A stretch of 23,112 bases of DNA from Peptoniphilus_A sp022767005 (GCF_050315115.1 NZ_JBNPOJ010000022.1:1-23112), one strand, 5' to 3'. Counted from the first letter of the stretch, positions 1 through 8,999 are shown. Numbers and translations: made by a program. The notes: generated from the letters alone by a model not told the origin.

Positions 1-13
1 TAATATTTTAAAG

Positions 14-39
14 CAAAAAAACTGTCGTTATAGACAGTT
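14..39 (-). terminator. Rho-independent terminator of the rnf operon
   Basis: A 7-bp perfect stem (AACTGTC/GACAGTT, 20-26 with 33-39) has a 6-nt loop. Read on the minus strand it is followed by six Ts (complement of 15-20). It lies about 30 nt beyond the rnfB stop, so it ends the rnf transcript. The plus-strand side is also T-rich (TCTTTTG), so it could work in both directions. Confidence 0.85.
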
Positions 40-70
40 CTTTTGTTTTAAGATATCAAATTAATTGAGA

Positions 71-982
71 TTAAGCATTAACTTTATCTGCTTCTGCTTT
101 CTTTAGCTTTGCTTCTTCAAGTTTTGCTTGTCTTTCTTTTTCCTTCTTTTCTTTTTCCTTTTGTTTCATTTTTTCCACTCTTTCAGGATATTCACAATAA
201 ATTGCTCCTGTTGGACATTTTGAAACACAAATTCCACAGTTTATACACTTGTCATAATCAATTGATGCCAAGTTGTTTTCTACATGAATTGCATCCTTTG
301 GACAATTCTTTTCACAAATGCCACATCCAATACAACCAGTTGAACAATTAGTTCTAACAACTTTTCCTGAATCAAGTGATTTACATTCAACAACTGTCTT
401 TGATTTGTAAGGTCTAAGTGCAATGATTTTTTTAGGACAAATGTTAATACATTTCATGCAGGCAACACATTTTTCCTTGTCAACTACTGCAACGCCATTT
501 ACCATGTGAATTGCGTCAAATTCACAGACACTTACACAAGTTCCTCCACCACAACAACCATAGTTACAAGCTTTTGCACCTTGTTGATAGTCTGAAATTA
601 ATCTACAATCAACTAAATCATTGTAGTCATATTTATTCTTTGCCTTATTGCAATCTCCTTGACAAAGGACACAGGCAACATTTCTTTCTACATTTCCTGC
701 ATTAACACCCATTACTTGACTGACTTTTTCAGCCGTTTCTGCTCCACCGATTACGCAACCATTTACTGGTGCCTTACCCTTTGCAATAGCATCTGCAAGT
801 CCGTCACATCCAGGAAAGCCGCAAGCTCCACAGTTTGCTCCTGGTAAGCAATCTCTAACTTCAGCGACCCTTGGATCTACTTTTACATAAAAAACCTTTG
901 ATGCTATTGATAGAATTACTCCAAAAAAGGCTCCTGCAATTCCTAAAAACAACACTGGGGTAAGAACTGTACTAATTTCCAT
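71..982 (-). CDS. rnfB: RnfB, iron-sulfur electron-entry subunit of the Rnf complex
   Basis: RnfB takes electrons from reduced ferredoxin and passes them into the membrane-bound Rnf complex, which reduces NAD+ while pumping Na+ or H+. The 303-aa protein has one N-terminal membrane helix (about residues 8-30). A 4Fe-4S domain follows with C51, C54, C59 and C76. Next come a second Cys group (C104, C107, C111, C126) and four ferredoxin-type clusters: C139/C143/C149/C153, C172/C175/C178/C182, C217/C220/C223/C227 and C246/C249/C252/C256. This cluster-rich layout is typical of clostridial RnfB. The third group has a neighbouring C144 and ends in Cys-Glu instead of Cys-Pro. The protein closes with a strongly charged Lys/Glu tail (about 268-300). 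The ATG is preceded by GGAGGTAATT. It is the last gene of rnfCDGEAB, 9 nt after rnfA. Confidence 0.96.
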   Translation of the reverse strand: MEISTVLTPVLFLGIAGAFFGVILSIASKVFYVKVDPRVAEVRDCLPGANCGACGFPGCDGLADAIAKGKAPVNGCVIGGAETAEKVSQVMGVNAGNVERNVACVLCQGDCNKAKNKYDYNDLVDCRLISDYQQGAKACNYGCCGGGTCVSVCEFDAIHMVNGVAVVDKEKCVACMKCINICPKKIIALRPYKSKTVVECKSLDSGKVVRTNCSTGCIGCGICEKNCPKDAIHVENNLASIDYDKCINCGICVSKCPTGAIYCEYPERVEKMKQKEKEKKEKERQAKLEEAKLKKAEADKVNA

Positions 983-991
983 AATTACCTC

Positions 992-1570
992 CTATACCAA
1001 TCCGCCGAAACCTGAAAATGCAATTGCCATTAAGCCTGCACTTATAAGTGCAATTGGAACTCCTTGAAGTGCCTTAGGTACATTAGCAAGCATTAACTTT
1101 TCTCTTAGTGCTGCTATAAGTACAAGAGCAAGTGTAAAACCTACTGAAGCTCCAAATCCGCTAAATATTGTTTCTATTAAGTTATATCCATTTTGAACAT
1201 TTAAAACTGTTACACCAAGAACGACACAGTTTGTAGTAATAAGTGGAAGATATACACCCATTGCTTGATAAAGTGAAGGTGATGACTTCTTAATAAACAT
1301 TTCTACAAATTGTACAAGTGATGCAATTACAAGAATAAATGCAATTGTTTGTAAATACTCAAGCCCAAATTTATCTAATACAAAAATTTGAATTAGCCAT
1401 GTTATTGCAGATGCAAGTACAACTACAAAGGTAACGGCAACTCCCATTCCAAGAGCAGTTTCTGTCTTTGAAGATACTCCTAAGAAGGGACAAATTCCTA
1501 AGAATTGAGCAAAAACATAATTATTTACAAGTATTGTTGAAATTAAAATCGTAAAAATACTTTCTAACAT
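992..1570 (-). CDS. rnfA: RnfA, integral membrane subunit of the Rnf complex
   Basis: RnfA is a six-helix membrane protein paired with RnfE. Together they form part of the membrane core through which electrons and the coupling ion move. The 192-aa sequence has the family length and the N-terminal CPFLGVS stretch containing the conserved Cys. Hydrophobic helices cover nearly the whole chain. Its ATG overlaps the rnfE TAA by one base (TAATG), and a TAGGAGGG ribosome site lies inside the end of rnfE, so translation is probably coupled. The sequence resembles RnfE, as expected for these two homologous subunits with inverted topologies; position in the operon and the CPFLGVS element separate them. 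Confidence 0.95.
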   Translation of the reverse strand: MLESIFTILISTILVNNYVFAQFLGICPFLGVSSKTETALGMGVAVTFVVVLASAITWLIQIFVLDKFGLEYLQTIAFILVIASLVQFVEMFIKKSSPSLYQAMGVYLPLITTNCVVLGVTVLNVQNGYNLIETIFSGFGASVGFTLALVLIAALREKLMLANVPKALQGVPIALISAGLMAIAFSGFGGLV

Positions 1571-2166
1571 TAGTCTGCCCTCCTATTAAGTAATAATCTA
1601 AATCCTGCTATTAAAAATCCAAGTAGAATGAAAGCACCTGCTGGCGCACCCATAATTCCAATTCCTGGATAAGATTCTGGCAAAATATGCACATTAAATA
1701 ATGTACCATATCCGAAAAATTCACGAACAAGACCCATTGCAACTACTGCAATAGTATATCCTACCCCTGTTCCAATTCCGTCGACAATTGATGGAACTAG
1801 AGCATTTTTATAAGCAAAACCTTCCGCTTCACCAAGAATACAGCAGTTAACTACGATTAATGGTAAGAAAATACCAAGTGCTGCATATATTGGTTGTGAA
1901 TAAGCTTGAAGTATCATTTGTACTAATGTTACGAAAGTAGCAATTACTACGATAAAACAAGGAATTCTTATTTTATCAGGTATTATATTTCTTAGTGCAG
2001 ATACTACTCCATTACTCATTATAAGTACAAAAGTAACTGCAACACCCATTGCTACTGAGTTTGTTAAATTATTTGTAATAGCCAGTGTTGAACAAAGCCC
2101 TATAAGTTGCATGAATACGGGATTGTTTTTAAAAGCACCGTCTAAAAAAACTTTAGATAATTTCAT
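1570..2166 (-). CDS. rnfE: RnfE, integral membrane subunit of the Rnf complex
   Basis: RnfE is the second of the two homologous six-helix membrane subunits (RnfA/RnfE, related to NqrE/NqrD) of the ferredoxin:NAD+ oxidoreductase. The 198-aa length fits the family. The N-terminal NPVFMQLIGLCSTLAITNNL region and the internal VNCCILGEAEGFAYK region are typical of RnfE, including the conserved Cys residues near both ends. The ATG has a consensus AGGAGG site 5 nt upstream. It lies 10 nt after the rnfG stop and overlaps rnfA by one base. Confidence 0.95.
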   Translation of the reverse strand: MKLSKVFLDGAFKNNPVFMQLIGLCSTLAITNNLTNSVAMGVAVTFVLIMSNGVVSALRNIIPDKIRIPCFIVVIATFVTLVQMILQAYSQPIYAALGIFLPLIVVNCCILGEAEGFAYKNALVPSIVDGIGTGVGYTIAVVAMGLVREFFGYGTLFNVHILPESYPGIGIMGAPAGAFILLGFLIAGFRLLLNRRAD

Positions 2167-2176
2167 TTAATCCTCC

Positions 2177-2761
2177 TTATTCATTCTTTAAAACTTCGTT
2201 ATAAACTTTAATAGCGTCGTTAGAACCTGCTAGAGCAGCTTTAGATGAAATTGTTGCAGATGAAAGCCACTTAACTTCATCATCAGCCTTTGGTTCTTTA
2301 GAAAGTTTCAAAGGACCTGCTGCAGATTTTCCCTCGTAAGATGGATAATATTCATCTGTTGTGATCCTAGAACCAAATCCACTAGTTTCACCATTGGAGA
2401 TATTTCTAAATCCTGCGATTTTATCTCCATCAAGCAAGAAACCTAGAGCATTTGTCATAGCTCCGCCATAACCATTTGACTTTACGTTAACACCATATCC
2501 AACAACTTTGTCTGCCTTTTTAGCAACAAAGATTTTTTCGATATTTGGATATTTTTCTTTTATTGAATCTAATTTAGCTTTGTCAAATTCTTCAAAGCCA
2601 TCTGCGTTATCTCCAAAAATAACTTTATAAGATGCAAGTGTATTTTTTAATTCAGTTTCTGCTATTACTGGAGCAGTAAAACTATTTACAACTGCCAATA
2701 ATCCTGCAGATAGGGCGCAGAAAACTAAAAGTATAATTCCAAATTTTACTGGTTCTTTCAT
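2177..2761 (-). CDS. rnfG: RnfG, covalent-FMN subunit of the Rnf complex
   Basis: RnfG carries an FMN attached to a Thr and faces the outer side of the membrane, relaying electrons within Rnf. The 194-aa protein has an N-terminal membrane anchor (about residues 7-27) and an extracytoplasmic FMN_bind domain. The ETSGFGS motif and the C-terminal flavinylation motif (SSATISSKA, attached Thr170) are visible; the usual Gly of S-G-A-T is Ser here. It starts directly after the rnfD stop with GGGAGG 8 nt ahead of the ATG. Flavinylation would need an ApbE-type transferase, which is not in this window. Confidence 0.94.
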   Translation of the reverse strand: MKEPVKFGIILLVFCALSAGLLAVVNSFTAPVIAETELKNTLASYKVIFGDNADGFEEFDKAKLDSIKEKYPNIEKIFVAKKADKVVGYGVNVKSNGYGGAMTNALGFLLDGDKIAGFRNISNGETSGFGSRITTDEYYPSYEGKSAAGPLKLSKEPKADDEVKWLSSATISSKAALAGSNDAIKVYNEVLKNE

Positions 2762-3766
2762 TTACTTCGCCTCCCCGTATGCACTTGTTATTGTAAGTTT
2801 ATCAATTAAAGGTGTTGCAAGGTTCATTAGACATATTGCATAAGATACACCTTCTGGAAGAGATGCCTTTACTCTTATAACTGCAGTTAAAATACCACAT
2901 CCAAGGGCAAATATAATTCTTCCCTTTCTATTAATTGGGTTTGTAGTGTAGTCAGTTGCCATAAAAATAGCACCAAGTAACAAACCACCAGCAAGTAATT
3001 CATAAGGAATCACATTCATAGGAATTCCAAGAATTCCAAGACATACTGCAGTAGTTGCAACATATATTACTGGGATTTCCCAAGAAATAACTTTTCTAAC
3101 TACTAAATATACAAAACCTATTAAAAGTGCAATTGCTGAAGTTTCTCCAATTACACCGCCAATATTACCAATAAACATATCGCTCATAGCTGGAAGTTTT
3201 GATAAATCTCCACTTGCGATGATTTGTAGTGGAGTTGCATATGAAACTCCGTCCATAGTTGCAGCTGAAGTTGTAATGCTTTGTTTTAGTAATTCTGGTG
3301 AAATATAATCTGTTATTTGTTTTGGCCATGAAGCCATAAGTACAAGCCTTGCAGCAAGTGCAGGGTTCATAAAATTAAAACCAATACCACCAAAACATTC
3401 TTTAACAATTAAAATTGAAAAAACTGATCCGAAAGCTGCCATCCATAATGGGAAAGATTGAGGCATATTAAGTGCGATTAAAATTCCAGTTACAACAGCA
3501 GATAAGTCCTTAATTTGTACAGTCTTTTTAAGTGCACTTTGAGTAATATACTCAGTTGCCACACAAGCTACAACACAAGTTAGAATAAGAAGTATTGATC
3601 TCATGCCAAAAAAATAAACTGCAGCAATCATTGCAGGAACTAGTGCTATGATTACATCAAGCATAATTTTTTGAACAGTATCATTTGATCTAATGTGTGG
3701 AGCAAGTGAAACGAAGCGAGCTTCATTTACTGTAATCGGATCTTTAGTTATTTTATTATTTTCCAA
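2762..3766 (-). CDS. rnfD: RnfD, membrane FMN/quinone-type subunit of the Rnf complex
   Basis: RnfD (NqrB family) is a multi-helix membrane subunit with a covalent FMN and a likely role in ion translocation. The 334-aa chain shows the family stretches GGIGFNFMNPALAAR (about 126-140), DGVSYATPL (172-180, predicted FMN-linked Thr178) and GNIGGVIGETSA (about 200-211). The start is TTG rather than ATG. It is supported by AGGAGGG 6 nt upstream and by the conserved RFVSLAPHIRS region that follows. It lies 11 nt after rnfC and abuts rnfG. Confidence 0.95.
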   Translation of the reverse strand: MENNKITKDPITVNEARFVSLAPHIRSNDTVQKIMLDVIIALVPAMIAAVYFFGMRSILLILTCVVACVATEYITQSALKKTVQIKDLSAVVTGILIALNMPQSFPLWMAAFGSVFSILIVKECFGGIGFNFMNPALAARLVLMASWPKQITDYISPELLKQSITTSAATMDGVSYATPLQIIASGDLSKLPAMSDMFIGNIGGVIGETSAIALLIGFVYLVVRKVISWEIPVIYVATTAVCLGILGIPMNVIPYELLAGGLLLGAIFMATDYTTNPINRKGRIIFALGCGILTAVIRVKASLPEGVSYAICLMNLATPLIDKLTITSAYGEAK

Positions 3767-3777
3767 ATTGATCCCTC

Positions 3778-5112
3778 CTATTTCTTTTGATTAGCTCTGA
3801 TTTCTCTTTTAGCTAATTTAACAGATGCACTTAGATGTCTTTTTGCTGGACAAACGAAGGAACATATACCACATTCCATACATTGATCAGCATGTAAATT
3901 AATACATAAATCAACATCTCCCTTTAAAATTGCATGATTAATATCTGTTGGATTAATATTTGCTGGACAGTGATCTACGCATCTTGAACATCTAATACAT
4001 GGAGATTCAATTCTTTCTGTAACTTCTTTTTCAGTGAAAACTAAAATACCTGAAGTAGTTTTTGTAATAGGCGCATCAAGGCTAAACACAGATTTGCCAG
4101 TCATAGGACCACCGCAAATAATTTCTTTAAAGTTTTCCTTAACTCCTCCGCAGAAATCTAAAATATCTCCCACTGGAGTACCTATTTTAACCAAAATATT
4201 CTTTGGTTCCTTAATACCAGAACCGCTGACAGTTATTACCCTTTCGTAAGAAGGTCTTCCTTCAATCATTGCTTCATAAAATGCAAGAGTTGTACCAACA
4301 TTTGTAAGGAAAACTCCAACATCATTAGTTACACCATTTTGTGGGACAATTCGTCCAACAACAGCTTCAGAAAGCCTCTTTGAATCACCTTGTGGATATT
4401 TAGTTTGACATCCAACAACTTTTAAGTGACTCCAATTAGGATTTTGGGAAATAACTTCTTCCATTTTTGCAATTGCATCTGGTTTATTTTCTTCAATTGC
4501 CATGTAAGAAACTTTTTGATTGTAAAAATATGAGAAGATGTTTAATCCTTCTAATATTTCTTTCGTTTTTTCTAGCATAATTCTATGGTCACAAGTGAGA
4601 AAAGGCTCACATTCTGCACCATTTATTATACATTCATCTAGCACTGGATTTTCACTCTTTAACTTAGCGTGTAGTGGAAAACCAGCACCACCCATACCGA
4701 CTATTCCCTTGTCTTTTATGAAAGGAATTAAATCGTCAATTGGATGATCCTTATAATCCTTAAAAGATTTAAGGTCATCTACCATTTCATCTTTGCCATC
4801 GTTTTCTATAACGACACAATCACAATACCTTCCATCAGCAGTATACATCTTTTTAATTTCTTTAACTGTACCTGATACAGATGAGTGTATGTCCGCTGAT
4901 ATATAAGCATCAGAACTGCCCACCTTTTGACCAACTTTAACAGAATCACCCTTTGAAACAACTGGTGAGCAAGGCGCTCCAATATGTTGTGACATAGGTA
5001 TGTAAGCAATTTTAGGACTTGGCATCCTCTCAATTGCAATTTTTTCTGTCAAAGTTTTGTGTTCGTCCATGTGAACTCCACCTACGGAAAAAGTGAGATT
5101 TCTTGAACTCAT
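3778..5112 (-). CDS. rnfC: RnfC, NADH/FMN-binding peripheral subunit of the Rnf complex
   Basis: RnfC is the cytoplasmic subunit where NAD+ is reduced. It resembles the NuoF-type flavin/NAD module. The 444-aa protein begins with the conserved TFxxGGVH element, which favours this ATG over an in-frame ATG at residue 15, although that internal codon also has a good GGTGGAG site. The flavin/NAD region includes GMGGAGFPLHAK (139-150) and GAECEP (165-170). Two C-terminal 4Fe-4S clusters are intact: C372/C375/C378/C382 and C411/C414/C417/C421. It is the first gene of the operon. A GGGGTGA ribosome site precedes it, and about 44 nt of leader separates it from the predicted transcription start. Confidence 0.96.
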   Translation of the reverse strand: MSSRNLTFSVGGVHMDEHKTLTEKIAIERMPSPKIAYIPMSQHIGAPCSPVVSKGDSVKVGQKVGSSDAYISADIHSSVSGTVKEIKKMYTADGRYCDCVVIENDGKDEMVDDLKSFKDYKDHPIDDLIPFIKDKGIVGMGGAGFPLHAKLKSENPVLDECIINGAECEPFLTCDHRIMLEKTKEILEGLNIFSYFYNQKVSYMAIEENKPDAIAKMEEVISQNPNWSHLKVVGCQTKYPQGDSKRLSEAVVGRIVPQNGVTNDVGVFLTNVGTTLAFYEAMIEGRPSYERVITVSGSGIKEPKNILVKIGTPVGDILDFCGGVKENFKEIICGGPMTGKSVFSLDAPITKTTSGILVFTEKEVTERIESPCIRCSRCVDHCPANINPTDINHAILKGDVDLCINLHADQCMECGICSFVCPAKRHLSASVKLAKREIRANQKK

Positions 5113-5154
5113 AAAACTTCACCCCTTATTCGGCCTAAGCCTAATTTTTACCTT

Positions 5155-5172
5155 TTGTTATAATTATAACAC
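5155..5172. promoter_or_regulatory. Rex-like operator over the rnf promoter
   Basis: The plus strand reads TTGTTATAATTATAACAC. Its core GTTATAATTATAAC (5157-5170) is a perfect 14-bp palindrome. Against the commonly described Rex consensus TTGTTAANNNNTTAACAA it matches 11 of 14 fixed positions. It covers the -10 element of the rnf promoter, where binding of an NADH-sensing repressor would block transcription. Seen: palindrome and position. Inferred: identity of the regulator. Confidence 0.45.
5163..5171 (-). promoter_or_regulatory. Extended -10 promoter of the rnf operon
   Basis: The minus strand reads TGTTATAAT, a consensus -10 with the TGn extension. No good -35 hexamer is found 17 nt upstream, which is common for extended -10 promoters. 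Transcription would start near 5156, leaving about 44 nt before the rnfC ATG. Confidence 0.6.
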
Positions 5173-5363
5173 TAAATTTATTTAAAGTATATGATTCTAC
5201 TTAAAAATTTGAAAGTAGAAAATCTTTTATAATCCTGAAAAGAAGTCATTTTTTAATTTAAAATTTTTTATTTGCCTAAATTTTTTTATGAAATTTTCTT
5301 TTATCTCACTAATTCATTAATATAATATTTTCTATAAATCCATAAAGTTATTATTCAATAAAA
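5173..5363. other. AT-rich spacer between the rnf and nucleoside-transport operons
   Basis: Apart from the promoter/operator on its left and the terminator on its right, this stretch has no open frame with a ribosome site, no strong hairpin and no recognisable riboswitch. It is very rich in A/T homopolymer runs. Confidence 0.6.
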
Positions 5364-5388
5364 AATCTCACGACTTTAATCGTGAGAT
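5364..5388 (-). terminator. Terminator of the nucleoside ABC transporter operon
   Basis: A 9-bp perfect stem (ATCTCACGA/TCGTGAGAT, 5365-5373 with 5380-5388) has a 6-nt loop. On the minus strand it is followed by a T-run (complement of 5359-5365). It lies just past the stop of the second permease gene. Confidence 0.88.
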
Positions 5389-5406
5389 AAAAACTTAACT
5401 TATTTT

Positions 5407-6360
5407 TTAATTATTTCTCTCGTAAGGGATTCCATCAGCAGATGGTGCTCTAGAACCCTTAACAAATACAATTAACACAATAAGTGTAATTGCATAAGGA
5501 ATCATTGAAAGCACATTTGTGTCAATTTTTATTCCAATTGAGCCAAGGAAAACTGAAAGACCTTGTGCAAAACCAAATAATAGACAAGCTAGCATTGCAC
5601 CTTGTGGTCTCCATCCACCAAAAATAACTGCAGCAAGAGCGATAAATCCTTGTCCAGAAATAAGCGTTTCTCTATAATTTGAAACAACGGCAAGTGACAT
5701 CGATGCTCCACCAAGTCCAGCCAAAAATCCTGATGCCAAAACGCAAATATATTTTATTTTGTAAGCATCTATGCCGAGAGTTTCTGCCGCTCTTGGATAT
5801 TCCCCTACTGCTCTAATTCTAAGTCCAAGTCTTGTCTTATAAAGCAAAAAGTAAACTATAAATACTATTACAAAGGCAATATACACTGATACATATTGTG
5901 AAAAAACAATATCCAAAAATTTACTAATGCCACTACTTCCATTTTTAAATAAATGTCCAAATAAAACTGGAAGTTTATTTTCGTAAGGAATAGATTTTGA
6001 CATTGCAGCCCCATCAAAGAAAAGTCTGCAAAGGAAAAGAGAAAGTCCCGGTCCAACTAAATTTATTGCAATACCACTTACAACATGGTCAGCCGCAAAA
6101 TTTATAGTAGCAATGGCATGAAGAAGTGCCACGAGCATACCTCCAAGTCCACCGCATAAAAAGGCAATCCAAGGATTTCCCACATAATATCCAACAATAG
6201 AACCAACTACTGCTCCAATGGACATCATTCCTTCAAGTCCAATGTTAACAACTCCAGCATTTTCTGATAAAACTCCGCCAAGAGCTGTATAGATAAGAGG
6301 TGCTGAATATAAAAGTGTAATTGATAAAATACTTGCTAAACTTAAAAGTGAACTATTCAT
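5407..6360 (-). CDS. nupQ: Nucleoside ABC transporter permease, second (NupQ-like)
   Basis: This is one of two permeases of a BMP-family (nucleoside) ABC importer and sits in the cytoplasmic membrane. The 317-aa BPD_transp_2-type protein has about eight or more hydrophobic segments. It contains the family element NAGVVNIGLEGMMSIGA near residue 34 and a cytoplasmic loop rich in Arg with GEYPRAAETLGID, which is expected to contact the ATPase. Its start overlaps the first permease by 8 nt. Gene order matches nupNOPQ of Bacillus subtilis, whose product imports guanosine and other nucleosides. Exact substrate here is inferred. Confidence 0.9.
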   Translation of the reverse strand: MNSSLLSLASILSITLLYSAPLIYTALGGVLSENAGVVNIGLEGMMSIGAVVGSIVGYYVGNPWIAFLCGGLGGMLVALLHAIATINFAADHVVSGIAINLVGPGLSLFLCRLFFDGAAMSKSIPYENKLPVLFGHLFKNGSSGISKFLDIVFSQYVSVYIAFVIVFIVYFLLYKTRLGLRIRAVGEYPRAAETLGIDAYKIKYICVLASGFLAGLGGASMSLAVVSNYRETLISGQGFIALAAVIFGGWRPQGAMLACLLFGFAQGLSVFLGSIGIKIDTNVLSMIPYAITLIVLIVFVKGSRAPSADGIPYERNN

Positions 6361-7480
6361 TTGCTCCTCCCTTATCTATGTTATTTACTTCTTTCTTTGA
6401 CCATTTTTGGAAGAAAAATTTAATCATATCTAAAAGTTTTGGCATTGCTATAAATAAAATCATAATACCAACAATTATTTTTACAACTTCTGAATAAGTG
6501 CCAATAGTGGTAAGTTTTCCTCCACCATAAGTTAACCCTGCATAGAGAAGTGCCGCTGGAATTGTTCCAATAGGACTGTTTCCAGCAATAAGTGCCACAG
6601 CCATTCCATCAAAGCCATAACCTTCTTGTGCCGCCATCATTCCAATATCTCCTGAAACTCCAAGCACAGTTATCGCTCCTGCAAGACCCGCCAAAAATCC
6701 TGCAATTCCCATGGACTTTACAATAGATTTGTTAATATTAATTCCGCCATATTCTGCTGCCTTTTGATTGAAACCAACTGCTCGAAGTTCATAACCTAAA
6801 GTAGTCTTTTTAAGGATATACCAAATTACTATTGCTGCCACAATGGCGATTATTATTCCAAAATTTACTGGTGGATTTAAAATATCCCTTAAAAATTTAT
6901 TTTGTGCCAAAAAAGCCTTTCCACCTTCGCTCATCTTCCATTCTCCAAGAATTTTTATACTTGCAGATTTTCTTATTGGATAGGAGTTATCTGACTCAAT
7001 ATTTCTTAAAATTGGAAAACTCAAAAGATAATTGCTTAAATAAAATCCAATCCAGTTCATCATAATTGAAGATATAACTTCATTTACCTCAAACTTTGCC
7101 TTTAAAACTCCAACAATTGCACCCCAAAGATAACCGCAAAGTGCACCGACAATTAGAGCAACTATTCCATGAATAACAGGTGGCAAATCTAATAAAAGTC
7201 CCACTACTAAAGCACCAATTGAACCAACAATATATTGTCCTTCAGCTCCAATGTTAAAAAGACCTGTATTAAAGGCAAAGGCAACGGAAAGACCAGTAAG
7301 GACTAGTGGTACCGCCTTTACAATTGTCCATGAAATATATTTTGGCTTGCCAAAGGCACCAAGAAAAATAACCTTGTAAGCTTCAATTGGATTTGTACCA
7401 CTAATTAAAAGAATAATAGAACCAATTAAAATTCCAAGTACAATGGCAAGCACTGTATATAAAAATCTATTTCTCTTCAT
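6353..7480 (-). CDS. nupP: Nucleoside ABC transporter permease, first (NupP-like)
   Basis: The first membrane component of the same importer has 375 aa and the BPD_transp_2 fold. The N-terminal half has the conserved NTGLFNIGAEGQYIVGS stretch. The C-terminal half has a GYELRAVGFNQKAAEYGGI loop, the usual ATPase-contact region. An extracytoplasmic insert lies around residues 160-200. The gene overlaps the ATPase gene by 14 nt and the second permease by 8 nt, so the three are translated as a block. Confidence 0.9.
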   Translation of the reverse strand: MKRNRFLYTVLAIVLGILIGSIILLISGTNPIEAYKVIFLGAFGKPKYISWTIVKAVPLVLTGLSVAFAFNTGLFNIGAEGQYIVGSIGALVVGLLLDLPPVIHGIVALIVGALCGYLWGAIVGVLKAKFEVNEVISSIMMNWIGFYLSNYLLSFPILRNIESDNSYPIRKSASIKILGEWKMSEGGKAFLAQNKFLRDILNPPVNFGIIIAIVAAIVIWYILKKTTLGYELRAVGFNQKAAEYGGININKSIVKSMGIAGFLAGLAGAITVLGVSGDIGMMAAQEGYGFDGMAVALIAGNSPIGTIPAALLYAGLTYGGGKLTTIGTYSEVVKIIVGIMILFIAMPKLLDMIKFFFQKWSKKEVNNIDKGGANE

Positions 7481-8999
7481 TTTTACCTCCTGCCATGTAT
7501 AGTCCTACTTCACTCTCATTAGTATCCTTTGCATCAAAAGTTTTTAAAATTTTGCCATTATATATTACAGAAATTCTATCTGATAATGCCATGATTTCGT
7601 CAAGCTCAAAGGATATTAGAAGCACTGCCTTGCCCTTGTTCCTTTGATTAATCAAAAAGTTTCTAATATATTCAATAGCACCAACATCAAGTCCTCTAGT
7701 AGGTTGCGCCGAGATTAACAAATCTGGGTCATCAGAAATCTCCCTAGCTAAAATTACCTTTTGTTGATTTCCACCAGAAAGTTCTCCCGCCAGTCTTTTA
7801 ATATTTCTAGGTCTAATGTCGTAATCATCTTCAAGCTTTGTCGCATATTCCTCAATATTTTTAAAATTTAAAATTCCATTTTTAGAGTATTTGTCTTTAT
7901 AATAATTTTTTAAAATAATATTTTCTGCAACGCTAAAATTTAGGACTAAACCACGAAGTTGTCTATCTTCAGGAATTGAATTAATGCCCTTTTCAATAAT
8001 TTCCCTTGGACTTTTATTTATAATTTCATCGCCTTTAAAAAGAATTGAACCACTTTCAGCTGCTTTAAGTCCTGTAAGAGTTTCAATCAGTTCAGATTGG
8101 CCATTGCCATCTACACCAGCTATGCCATGGATTTCTCCCGCTCTTACATCTAAATCAAGGTCATCTAGTTTTTTTACATTTCTAAAATCCCTTGCACACA
8201 ATTTTTTGATTTCTAAAATAGTTTCTCCAGCCTTTACATCACTTTTATTAATATCAAGATGAACAGTCCTACCAACCATCATGTCCGCAAGTTCAGACTC
8301 ACTTACATCAGAAACATTCACAGTTTTTATTTTTTTGCCACGTCTAATTATAGTACACCTATGTGCCATTTGTTTAATTTCCCTTAACTTGTGAGTGATA
8401 ATTATAATTGACTTGCCCTCTTTAGAAAGATTTTTAATAATTTCAATAAGTTCAGTTATTTCTTGAGGCGTCAAAACAGCTGTTGGCTCGTCAAAAATCA
8501 AAATATCAGCACCTCTATAAAGCACCTTTAAAATTTCAACTTTTTGTTGAGTACCAACAGTGATATCTTCAATTTTAGCATCGGGATCAATTTTAAAACC
8601 ATACCTTTCAGAAAGAGCAATAACATCTTCCCTAGCTTTTTTTATATCTACCTTAATTCCATTCATAGGTTCCATTCCAAGTACAATATTTTCAACTACA
8701 GTAAAGGGTTCGATTAACATAAAATGCTGATGAACCATTCCTAGTCCTGCTTTTATTGCGTCATTTGGATCCTTAAACTCTTTTTTCTCGTTATTTATAT
8801 AAATTTCACCCGATGTAGGAGAACTCAAGCCGTAAAGCATATTCATAAGAGTAGTTTTTCCAGCACCATTTTCTCCAAGAAGAGAATGAATTTCACCTCT
8901 TCTAATATCAAGATCAATACCGTCGTTTGCAATGAAATCTCCAAATTTTTTTGTGATATTCTTCATGCGAACGACTAAATCTTTATTATCAATTTCCAA
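7467..8999 (-). CDS. nupO: Nucleoside ABC transporter ATPase with two nucleotide-binding domains (NupO-like)
   Basis: This fused double ATPase energises nucleoside uptake. In the 510-aa chain, cassette one has Walker A GENGAGKTT (42-50), the altered signature VGTQQKVEIL and Walker B LIFDEPTAVL. Cassette two has the degenerate Walker A GVDGNGQSE, where Gln replaces the usual Lys, then LSGGNQQK and LLISAQPTRGLD. These asymmetries are normal for the sugar/nucleoside branch of ABC ATPases. The start is TTG, supported by AAAGGAG 8 nt upstream; the next in-frame ATG (residue 12) has no ribosome site. It follows the lipoprotein gene after a terminator at 9070-9105. Confidence 0.93.
   Translation of the reverse strand: MEIDNKDLVVRMKNITKKFGDFIANDGIDLDIRRGEIHSLLGENGAGKTTLMNMLYGLSSPTSGEIYINNEKKEFKDPNDAIKAGLGMVHQHFMLIEPFTVVENIVLGMEPMNGIKVDIKKAREDVIALSERYGFKIDPDAKIEDITVGTQQKVEILKVLYRGADILIFDEPTAVLTPQEITELIEIIKNLSKEGKSIIIITHKLREIKQMAHRCTIIRRGKKIKTVNVSDVSESELADMMVGRTVHLDINKSDVKAGETILEIKKLCARDFRNVKKLDDLDLDVRAGEIHGIAGVDGNGQSELIETLTGLKAAESGSILFKGDEIINKSPREIIEKGINSIPEDRQLRGLVLNFSVAENIILKNYYKDKYSKNGILNFKNIEEYATKLEDDYDIRPRNIKRLAGELSGGNQQKVILAREISDDPDLLISAQPTRGLDVGAIEYIRNFLINQRNKGKAVLLISFELDEIMALSDRISVIYNGKILKTFDAKDTNESEVGLYMAGGKNEEK

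Noticed and set aside
5868..6056. Overlapping minus-strand frame inside the second permease gene
   Set aside because: No ribosome site, no recognisable domain, and the permease frame is clearly the coding one.
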